A stretch of DNA of 8,649 bases from an uncultured Oscillospiraceae bacterium (GTDB taxonomy: Bacteria; Bacillota; Clostridia; Oscillospirales; Oscillospiraceae). The translations under genes and the position numbers were made by a program. The notes beneath the pieces were generated by a model, which worked only from the letters and a program-made list of their open reading frames with translations, had not been told where the DNA came from and did no database searches. The stretch covers positions 1 through 8,649 of the forward strand of contig CAADSF010000374.1 in assembly GCA_900751035.1 (NCBI GenBank), in the 5' to 3' direction. This document shows positions 1-6,309 of the stretch, one piece after another. Every line of letters begins with the position of its first letter. Positions within the stretch are counted from its first letter, which is position 1.

Positions 1-2747
1 AATCCGGTACTCTTATCGTCACCGAAGGTGTTACCATTCCAAAAATCATATTGGAAGAGAACCCCACGGTGACCATCGAGAACGCCGGCACGATCACATC
101 GATTGAAATGGGTAGGCATCCCGGCACACTGACCATCAAAAACCACAAGCAAATTGACTTGATCAAAACAGATACCCCAATAGACGGAAATGTGCGGACG
201 ATCAATGTCACGAATTACAGCGGCAGTACGATCAATAAGATCGAAGCTCCTAATACGATGCTCACCGTCCAGAACGACGGCACGATTGGAGAGCTGATCG
301 GCTACTTCCATTCAATAGAGGACGATTCGGAGCCGCGAGAAAGCATGGTCACATTGCTGCGCGGTGCGGGCATCTATCAAAAGATCACTTCATGGAAGCT
401 TTGGGCTGGGCACAATGACTCGACGCCTGATTCAGCCGATTTCAGCAAGCTTCTGTCGAATGGTGTTTATTTCTATTTCGAGAACGAAAAAAAATGGCGT
501 GATGCTACCGACTTCAGCATAAAGGAAGCCATGAACCTCCAAAATGTGTATTGTACCGGCCTGCCAATTGCCAGTATTGATGTAACCGGCACGGCTGGCG
601 GCTCTCCGGTCGAGCTCACGCGGAACGGGAACAGCTTTAGCATGACGGTAACTGCGGGACAAGATATCACGCTGACCGGCATTATCGGATTTCCGACGCA
701 GGGACTGCGGTCAGATGAAGAACACATTGTCTATCGTTGGAGTGGAGCCACCGGGAACGGGAAATCGGCTGAACTGAAGAATATCCTGTTCGGCGAATAT
801 GATCTGACGCTGACGGTGGCGGACGACCGGTATAACCATTCGCAAAAAGTAAACATCCATATTATCGCGCAGCAGGGAGAACAGAAAACCCCACTCTTCC
901 TCAAAAAACCCACGCTGCCGGCATCGGGCTTCTTCGAGAGGCCCTATAATGGCACCTCCGATTCGCCGTATAATCTGCAGCGTATCACGTTTTATACCAC
1001 CGGTGACCGCGAGATCACAGTAGATTCGCGATACTATGACTTTACCGTCCGCTATCCGAGCCCCAACTGCACAGGCGATGATCCGGTCGATATTACCGCC
1101 ACGGTGTGGCTGACCGCTGAAGGCAAGGAACACTTTACACTGGGTACAGATGGTACTGCCACGTTTACCGTGCCCGGAAAGATCACGCAGGCAAGTGCTG
1201 GTTATAAGATAAGTACGGAAACAACCGGCGAAGCCCGTGTCGGTGACCGCATTTTTACACGCTTTATGCTTGAGACAAATTTCTATTACCCAGACGGAAT
1301 TCAGCATAAGGAGTTCTTAAGCCCCGAAACAAATATCACGGTAGACAGTGAACCGATTTCCGTCACGTTCTATCGTCTCCATCCGAGCAACATTACATCC
1401 GCAGAACGAGACGATGACATTAAATTCATCAGCGACCCGGAGCTGGACGAGGCGCTGACAAAGGATTCCGTCTTCAAGTACGCAGGCAAATATTATATCT
1501 ACGCCGTCGTGCAGCCGACCACGAATTACGAGGGCGAGATCACAAATTGCCGCGTAATCGATGTTCAGGAAACGGAAGCCAGCTCCGCGCATCACAACGG
1601 CTATACGCCTTGGGACGGCACGAGCACGGTGCCCGTTGAGGCAAACAAGTTGGCCTCTGTTTACCTGTCCGGCAGCTACAACACCATCTACACCGAGCTG
1701 CTGCTCAGCCGCGGGAAGGAACTCACGTTGTGCCTGAACGGCAAGACGCTGTCCGCGACGAACAGCACCACCAGCTTTGACCAGATCCGCGTGACCGACG
1801 GCGCGTCGCTGACCATTGAGGACTGCGCCAAAACCGGCACGGCCAAGGGTACCGTCGTCAGCAGCGGCGCGGGCGGCATCGCGTATGTGCAGAACGGCAC
1901 GATCACGATCAAAAACGGCAAATTCACCGGCGGCACGGCCAAGACCGGCGGCGGCGCGATCGTTGTGGACAACAAGGGCGTTCTGACCATCGAGGGCGGC
2001 GAGATTTCCGGCAATACCGTCACAAGCGGCAATGGCGGCGCGATTTACATCAAATCCGGCGGCGTCGTCAACATTTACGGCGGCACGATTAAAGATAACC
2101 ACGTCTATTCCGGCAACGGCGGCGCGATCTACGTCGAAGCGGGCGGCACGCTGAACCTCTGCGGCGGCACGATCACCGGCAACACGGCCTCCGGCCTTGG
2201 CGGCGGTATCTACGTCGAAGCGGGCGGCAGGGTGAACATTCAGGGTGCGCCCGTCGTCACGGACAACGCTGTGGGCGGCAAGGCCAGCAACGTCTACGTT
2301 TGTGTCGACAGCATCGAGCCCCTGCTCACGATCTCCGACGATATGACAGACGGCGCAAAGCTCGGCGTCAGCACCGACGCTCCGTACCCCGTGCTGCTTG
2401 CGAACAGGGAGCAGGATTACAGTGCGTATTTCACCCCGGACGATCCGGACGCGTTCGTGCTCTTCTCCGGCAGTGCGCTGACCCTGTGCGCAAAGCCCTC
2501 GGCCACGCTGGAGGGCGACACGCTGACCGTCTCGACCGGCAGCAATTATATATCCGATGCGTTTGTGCTGTTTGTGGCGGAATACGATACGTACGGCAGG
2601 CTGCTCGCCGTACACAGCGAGAAGATCACAGCCGGATCCAGCACGTATATCTTCAAGGTGCAGAATTCCGGCGCGACGATCAAATGCTTCCTGCTGCGCG
2701 CCGACACCTACTCTCCGCTGTTTGCGGCCTTCTCCCCCAAGGCATAA
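1..2747 (+). CDS. Modular beta-helix surface protein, 5'-truncated by the window edge
   Basis: This is the 3' part of a large, probably secreted protein. The frame is open from base 3 with no stop upstream of the TTG at 51, so that TTG is internal and the true start and any signal peptide lie outside the window. Segments in order are: short strand repeats rich in T-I and N-x-G-T (about 3-350); a PKD/Ig-like segment ending in GEYDLTLTVAD (about 573-870); a YDG-like segment opening PYNGTS (about 942-1190); an unassigned beta-rich stretch (1200-1560); a beta-helix cap with LTLCLNGKTLS (about 1620-1800); five GG-A-I-Y repeats (1872-2279); and a C-terminal module with VAEYDTYGRLLAV and IKCFLLRAD (about 2505-2744). 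No LPXTG motif, sorting tail or dockerin is visible at the C-terminus. Adhesion or binding of host or glycan surfaces is typical of such proteins but is only inferred here. Domain names come from pattern recognition; the partial status is certain. Confidence 0.85.
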   Translation, partial: SGTLIVTEGVTIPKIILEENPTVTIENAGTITSIEMGRHPGTLTIKNHKQIDLIKTDTPIDGNVRTINVTNYSGSTINKIEAPNTMLTVQNDGTIGELIGYFHSIEDDSEPRESMVTLLRGAGIYQKITSWKLWAGHNDSTPDSADFSKLLSNGVYFYFENEKKWRDATDFSIKEAMNLQNVYCTGLPIASIDVTGTAGGSPVELTRNGNSFSMTVTAGQDITLTGIIGFPTQGLRSDEEHIVYRWSGATGNGKSAELKNILFGEYDLTLTVADDRYNHSQKVNIHIIAQQGEQKTPLFLKKPTLPASGFFERPYNGTSDSPYNLQRITFYTTGDREITVDSRYYDFTVRYPSPNCTGDDPVDITATVWLTAEGKEHFTLGTDGTATFTVPGKITQASAGYKISTETTGEARVGDRIFTRFMLETNFYYPDGIQHKEFLSPETNITVDSEPISVTFYRLHPSNITSAERDDDIKFISDPELDEALTKDSVFKYAGKYYIYAVVQPTTNYEGEITNCRVIDVQETEASSAHHNGYTPWDGTSTVPVEANKLASVYLSGSYNTIYTELLLSRGKELTLCLNGKTLSATNSTTSFDQIRVTDGASLTIEDCAKTGTAKGTVVSSGAGGIAYVQNGTITIKNGKFTGGTAKTGGGAIVVDNKGVLTIEGGEISGNTVTSGNGGAIYIKSGGVVNIYGGTIKDNHVYSGNGGAIYVEAGGTLNLCGGTITGNTASGLGGGIYVEAGGRVNIQGAPVVTDNAVGGKASNVYVCVDSIEPLLTISDDMTDGAKLGVSTDAPYPVLLANREQDYSAYFTPDDPDAFVLFSGSALTLCAKPSATLEGDTLTVSTGSNYISDAFVLFVAEYDTYGRLLAVHSEKITAGSSTYIFKVQNSGATIKCFLLRADTYSPLFAAFSPKA
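1872..2279 (+). repeat. Five tandem beta-helix coding repeats of 26-28 codons
   Basis: The encoded units begin at GG pairs near 1872, 1950, 2034, 2118 and 2199, giving periods of 78, 84, 84 and 81 bases. Each unit follows the pattern GG-A/G-I-Y-V/I, a short turn, G-G-x-L/V-x-I, then GGxIxxN. This is the usual rung pattern of a right-handed parallel beta-helix. The last two units are also alike in DNA: a 22-base stretch starting at 2127 recurs identically at 2208, which points to recent duplication or gene conversion. The other units match mainly at protein level. Confidence 0.85.
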
Positions 2748-2755
2748 CGCACATA

Positions 2756-2792
2756 AAAGCCCGGCGGATGGAACTTCCATCCGCTGGGCTTT
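2756..2792. terminator. Shared bidirectional intrinsic terminator
   Basis: A 16-base arm (2756-2771) pairs with 2777-2792 around a 5-base loop, with a single G-T wobble and otherwise perfect pairing. It sits 8 bases after the stop of the surface-protein gene and 32 bases after the stop of the aldolase gene on the other strand. The stem is flanked by A residues on the left and T residues on the right, so either transcript ends in a short U run: GGGCUUU on the + strand and GGGCUUUU on the - strand. The U runs are short, but the stem is very stable. The convergent position fits a terminator used from both sides. Confidence 0.85.
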
Positions 2793-2824
2793 CCTGCATG
2801 GAATCTGTGCTGCTCCGCTTCGGC

Positions 2825-3730
2825 TCAGCCGAAGAGGATATCCTTCAGATTCGTGTTGAACAGGTATTCTGCAATATAGGCTCTTGTTCTCTTATACAGT
2901 GCATCCTGCGCAAAGGGAATGTCATTGCCGGATTCCTGCAGCGCAAATTCATACGTCTGCCTGAGCTCCGTGCCGACATTGATCTTTGCAATGCCTGCGG
3001 AGATTGCGTCCAGAATGTACTGGTGCTTGACGCCGGAGCCGCCGTGCAGCACGAGCGGGATACCCGCCGCCTGATACAGCTCCGCAATATGCGCGATATC
3101 CAGCTTTGCCTCCGGTTTTTTCTGGTTGCGGACGGCTTCGGCAACCGCGCCGTGGATGTTTCCGACTGCGACGGACAGCCAATCGCATTTGCTTTCCTCC
3201 GCAAAGCGCCGGGCCTCATCCAGACGGGTAAAGCCCATCTTGGAGGCAAAAATCTCCTCATAGGGCGGCATGACTTTATTCTCGTGCCCCATAACCGCGC
3301 CAAGCTCCGCCTCGCAGGGAATCCCGGCAGCATGGGCAAGCTCCGCCGCCTCGCGCGTCACAGCGATGTTTTCCTCAAGCGGCAGGCGGGAGCCGTCGAT
3401 CATGACGGACTGATAGCCCGCACGGATTGCACGTTCGATGATCGAGCGGTAATCCACGCGCTGGTAATCCTCATCGATGACGGGAACATGGTCCAGATGC
3501 AGCAGCGTGTGCGCAGGGTCCTGATAAATCGCGTATTCCTCCGCAATGCGTTCAAGCGACTGCGCCTGCATTTTTTCCCATTCCACACGTGCGACCTGAA
3601 TCATGGCGATGCTGTTTTCATCGCGGATTGCCTCAATGATCGGCTTTACCATGGGAATGTGCGGCACATTGAACGCAGGCACACATTTGCCCTTTTCGCG
3701 GGCCTTCAGAACGACTTCTTTTGTATTCAC
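2825..3730 (-). CDS. Class II ketose-bisphosphate aldolase family protein
   Basis: This predicted zinc-dependent cytoplasmic aldolase has 301 residues and belongs to the family of fructose- and tagatose-bisphosphate aldolases (Fba, GatY, KbaY). It would reversibly split a ketose phosphate into DHAP and an aldehyde. The barrel motifs occur in order: HLDH with catalytic D80 and zinc ligand H81, MIDGSRLPLEENI (110-122), EAELG (140-144), GNIHG with zinc ligand H193, LHGGSG with zinc ligand H229, and KINVGTELR (249-257). The usual GTAHG is GNIHG here, so the substrate pocket may differ. It is the last gene of the operon, 12 bases after the kinase stop, and is followed by a terminator. The start is GTG with AAGGAG 5 bases upstream. 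The family is secure; the substrate is unknown, and a ketose 1-phosphate made by the neighbouring kinase is the natural guess. Confidence 0.92.
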   Translation of the reverse strand: MNTKEVVLKAREKGKCVPAFNVPHIPMVKPIIEAIRDENSIAMIQVARVEWEKMQAQSLERIAEEYAIYQDPAHTLLHLDHVPVIDEDYQRVDYRSIIERAIRAGYQSVMIDGSRLPLEENIAVTREAAELAHAAGIPCEAELGAVMGHENKVMPPYEEIFASKMGFTRLDEARRFAEESKCDWLSVAVGNIHGAVAEAVRNQKKPEAKLDIAHIAELYQAAGIPLVLHGGSGVKHQYILDAISAGIAKINVGTELRQTYEFALQESGNDIPFAQDALYKRTRAYIAEYLFNTNLKDILFG

Positions 3731-3735
3731 GGTAT

Positions 3736-3741
3736 CTCCTT
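3736..3741 (-). promoter_or_regulatory. Ribosome binding site fixing the aldolase GTG start
   Basis: AAGGAG followed by ATACC and then GTG (3728-3730) on the - strand. The spacing is 5 bases and no nearer in-frame ATG competes. This site lies within the 12-base gap after the kinase stop, so translation of the two genes is probably coupled. Confidence 0.8.
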
Positions 3742-3742
3742 C

Positions 3743-5224
3743 TTAATAACGGCGCAGATAATCGGCGGAAATCGCCTTATATCTGGCATATCTTTCTGCG
3801 TATTTCTTCTCATTTTCCGGGATGGGCTCAAAATAGGTCACGGGGTTGCGCATATGCGCCGATGCGTCCGCCACGCTTGTGTACCAGCCGTTGCCCAGAC
3901 CCGCCAGCATACAGGCGCCGAGGGACGGCAGCTCGATATTTTGCATTCGACCGAGCGGCGCCTGAATCAGATCCGCACGCAGCTGAAGCAGCTTGTCGGT
4001 ACGCGAGCCTCCGCCGCCGAAATGCAGATTTTTGAACGGCTGCGGGCGGGTCGAGCGGATATAATCGACGCAGGCGACAAACTGATAGGCCAGCGCCTCC
4101 AGAATAGCGGCGAAAATTTCGTCTGTCGTCGTCGAAAGACTCATGCCGACAACCGCGCCGTGGAAATTCTCGACATATGGCAGCATCATCAGGCTGCCCG
4201 TGCCGTCCAGCTTTGCCGCGGCAATCAGCTTTCCGATGTCCGCCGACGGGTCGCGCAGGAGATTCCCGCAGAACCATTCCAGCAGTGCGCCCGCCGTCGG
4301 GAACGCATCCATGACGGTGTATTTGTTGTTGAAGGGTGAGCTGTAGCAGCAGGAAAAGATCAGCGAATCGCCAAAATCGTTGCAGCCGTCGACAAAGGTA
4401 TCGGAGAAATACCCCATCTGCTCATAGGTTCCCATCAGGACGCCAATGGTATCCGGGTTTTCCAGCTGAACGCCCGCAGAGAGCAGCGAAGCGGAGACAT
4501 CATGGCAGCCAATCGTGACGGGAAGCGCACAGGGCAGCTTTACCTCGCCGTAGTGGTCGATCCTGCCGACAACGGTTGCGGATTCCACAATCTGCGTGCC
4601 GAGCTGCTGCTCGGTGACGCCGGCCAGCTCCAGAATCGGCGCGGACCAGCAGTTCGCTTTCACGTCGATCATCAGCTTCCGTGCCGCCATTGTGCGGTCC
4701 TGCACGTCGCCGAGGCCCAGTCTGCGCATGATATACTGCTGGTTGGAATAAAAACCGGCCGCCCGCCGGTAGACCTCCGGCTCGTTGTCCCGCAGCCACA
4801 TGATCTTCGACGGCGTTGCAAGCGTGGAGAGCGTGTTGCCCGTAATCTTTGCGTACTGATTCGCGCCAAGCTCGCGGGCGATGGTCTGAACCTCCTTGAA
4901 CGAGCGTCCGCAGAAGCCTGGGATCATGCCATACAGCGCCTCGCCCTTTTCATCAACAGGCGTAATGCTGTCACCGAAGTAGGAAAATGTGATGGCAAGC
5001 AGCTCCACATCCTCCGGCAGCTGGCGAAGCACCTCGCCAACTGCCCATTCGGACGCCTTCCATGTTTCTTCAATGTGGAGCTCGACCTGATTCTGCGCAG
5101 GATAGTACCAGCCGTATTTTTTATTCGTATTTACGAGGATCTGCGTTGTTTCAGCGTCAATGACCGACGCGTGTACATTGGACGTGCCGAAATCAATGGC
5201 CAGATATGCGTTTCTCTTTTTCAC
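3743..5224 (-). CDS. FGGY-family carbohydrate kinase, substrate unassigned
   Basis: A predicted cytoplasmic ATP-dependent sugar kinase of 493 residues, normal for the FGGY family (xylulokinase, gluconokinase, glycerol kinase relatives). The N-terminal phosphate loop is IDFGTSNVHAS (10-20). The catalytic base is probably D242 in VTIGCHDVSASLLSAG. The C-terminal ATP-binding segment is LHFGGGGSRTDKLLQLRAD (400-418), followed by LGACMLAGLGNGWY (435-448). The W-x-D-x-R sugar-contact motif usually found near residue 105 reads GFCGR here, keeping only the Arg, so it should not be called xylulokinase on family membership alone. The start is GTG; placing it there puts the first motif at the family-typical distance. 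It lies 19 bases after the hydroxyacid dehydrogenase and 12 before the aldolase, which suggests it makes the aldolase substrate. Confidence 0.92.
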   Translation of the reverse strand: MKKRNAYLAIDFGTSNVHASVIDAETTQILVNTNKKYGWYYPAQNQVELHIEETWKASEWAVGEVLRQLPEDVELLAITFSYFGDSITPVDEKGEALYGMIPGFCGRSFKEVQTIARELGANQYAKITGNTLSTLATPSKIMWLRDNEPEVYRRAAGFYSNQQYIMRRLGLGDVQDRTMAARKLMIDVKANCWSAPILELAGVTEQQLGTQIVESATVVGRIDHYGEVKLPCALPVTIGCHDVSASLLSAGVQLENPDTIGVLMGTYEQMGYFSDTFVDGCNDFGDSLIFSCCYSSPFNNKYTVMDAFPTAGALLEWFCGNLLRDPSADIGKLIAAAKLDGTGSLMMLPYVENFHGAVVGMSLSTTTDEIFAAILEALAYQFVACVDYIRSTRPQPFKNLHFGGGGSRTDKLLQLRADLIQAPLGRMQNIELPSLGACMLAGLGNGWYTSVADASAHMRNPVTYFEPIPENEKKYAERYARYKAISADYLRRY

Positions 5225-5237
5225 AGGAGCGCTCCTT
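5225..5237 (-). promoter_or_regulatory. Kinase ribosome site embedded in a 12-base palindrome
   Basis: On the - strand AAGGAG (5232-5237) stands 7 bases before the GTG start (5222-5224). The spacer repeats the complement, so AGGAGCGCTCCT (5225-5236) is a perfect palindrome directly next to the start codon. It could fold as a 4-bp stem with a GCGC loop, masking the site weakly, or it may be chance. The ribosome-site call is firm; a regulatory role is speculation. Confidence 0.7.
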
Positions 5238-5243
5238 TCACCT

Positions 5244-6284
5244 TCAGGAATTTACAACGTTCTTCAGCTCGCCGCCCTTGAAATACTGCTCAAGGTTGTC
5301 GGCAACGATGCGGATTGAGCCGCTGAACGTGCCGATATCAGTACCGGCCAGATGCGCAGAGAGCGTCACGTTTTTCAGCTTCCGCAGCGGATGATCCGCA
5401 GGCAGCGGCTCCTCGCGGAACACGTCGAGCACCGCGCCGCCAATCTTATGGTTCTCCAGTGCGTCAATCATCGCAGCCTCGTCAACAAGACCGGCACGCG
5501 CAGCGTTTACAAAAATCGCAGTCGGCTTCATCTTGGCGAACTCTGCCGCGCCGAACATATTCTGCGTCTGTGGGCTCAGCCGTACGTGCAGGGATACAAA
5601 GTCCGCCTGCTCCAGCAGCTCGTCCAGCGTAACCGGCACGCAGCCGAAGGATTCGATGCTCTCCTTTGTGCAATACGGATCGTATGCCAGCACAGTCGTG
5701 CCGAAGCCCTTGAGGCGGGTCGCGATTTTTCTGCCGATGTCGCCGAAGCCGACAAGACCGACCTTCAAATTGCACATATTGTCAGAATACGTGCGGTTCG
5801 GATACTTCTTGGTCCAGCCGCCGGTCTTGATATCCTCGTCCGTTCGGGCGATGTTCCGGATCTCGCAGAGCATTGCAGCAACCGTGAAGTCCGCAACCGC
5901 GACGGCTGCGCGGCCAGGCGCGTTGATCACCTTGACGCCGCGTTCCTTTGCCGCCTCCATATTGATGTTTTCCATGCCGGTGCGGAGCGTCGCAATGATC
6001 TTCAGGTTCTTTGCCGCCTCGATCATACGGCGGCTGACCGGCGCGAAGTGCGTGATAATGATCTCTGTATCGTCCAGATACTCGAAGACCTCCGGATTGA
6101 TTGGGGTCCCGTCGGGGCCGTTGACCTCGACGGCCAGCATGGAATTCTGGTACGCAAGCTCGTCCTCCTGAACGGTCTTTTCCACCAGCGTCAGCTCATA
6201 GCCGTACTGTTCCAGAACATCAAACCCCTGCATCAGGTTTTTATCGATTCCTCTATCGTAAATCGCAACAATTCTCTTAGCCAT
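5244..6284 (-). CDS. D-isomer specific 2-hydroxyacid dehydrogenase (SerA/PGDH-like)
   Basis: A predicted cytoplasmic dehydrogenase that interconverts a 2-hydroxyacid and a 2-oxoacid with NAD(H). From MAKRIVAIYD it has 346 residues, typical for family members without a C-terminal ACT domain. The Rossmann motif is GLVGFGDIG (176-184), and D202 in LAYDPY sits where NAD-preferring enzymes carry an acidic residue. Catalytic residues fit R263 in NAARAGLVDE, E292 in FREEPLP and H311 in SAHLAG. A longer frame opens at an ATG at 6329 but would overlap the preceding gene; the start at 6284 has AGGAGG 10 bases upstream and is preferred. It lies 25 bases after the alcohol dehydrogenase and 19 before the kinase. 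Relatives act on 3-phosphoglycerate, hydroxypyruvate, glyoxylate or 4-phosphoerythronate. The actual substrate is unknown; a sugar acid or a product of the aldolase is possible. Confidence 0.92.
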   Translation of the reverse strand: MAKRIVAIYDRGIDKNLMQGFDVLEQYGYELTLVEKTVQEDELAYQNSMLAVEVNGPDGTPINPEVFEYLDDTEIIITHFAPVSRRMIEAAKNLKIIATLRTGMENINMEAAKERGVKVINAPGRAAVAVADFTVAAMLCEIRNIARTDEDIKTGGWTKKYPNRTYSDNMCNLKVGLVGFGDIGRKIATRLKGFGTTVLAYDPYCTKESIESFGCVPVTLDELLEQADFVSLHVRLSPQTQNMFGAAEFAKMKPTAIFVNAARAGLVDEAAMIDALENHKIGGAVLDVFREEPLPADHPLRKLKNVTLSAHLAGTDIGTFSGSIRIVADNLEQYFKGGELKNVVNS

Positions 6285-6294
6285 GTTAAAAGCC

Positions 6295-6300
6295 CCTCCT
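6295..6300 (-). promoter_or_regulatory. Ribosome binding site deciding the hydroxyacid dehydrogenase start
   Basis: AGGAGG on the - strand lies 10 bases before the ATG at 6284 and within the 25-base gap after the alcohol dehydrogenase stop. The alternative upstream ATG at 6329 lies inside the alcohol dehydrogenase gene and would add 15 residues before the conserved MAKRIVAIYD opening. Confidence 0.8.
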
Positions 6301-6309
6301 CGGCTCAGG

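Noticed and set aside
51..53. TTG as the true start of the surface-protein gene
   Set aside because: The same frame continues without a stop to the window edge with the same strand-repeat pattern, and no ribosome site precedes it.
1317..2780. Long - strand open frame of 487 codons opposite the beta-helix region
   Set aside because: Its Ala/Arg/Val/Asp-rich repeats are the mirror of the Gly-rich + strand repeats, and it enters the terminator hairpin. No motif supports it.
2300..4339. Long + strand open frame of 679 codons crossing the terminator and running opposite to the aldolase and kinase
   Set aside because: It runs antisense to genes with clear family motifs, is rich in Arg, His and Cys in a low-complexity way, has no recognisable domain, and starts inside the surface-protein gene. 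It is a by-product of GC-biased codons on the other strand.
3743..5224. Naming the kinase xylulokinase or the operon a xylitol or ribose operon
   Set aside because: Family membership is clear, but the sugar-contact motif is altered and nothing in the window identifies the transported substrate.
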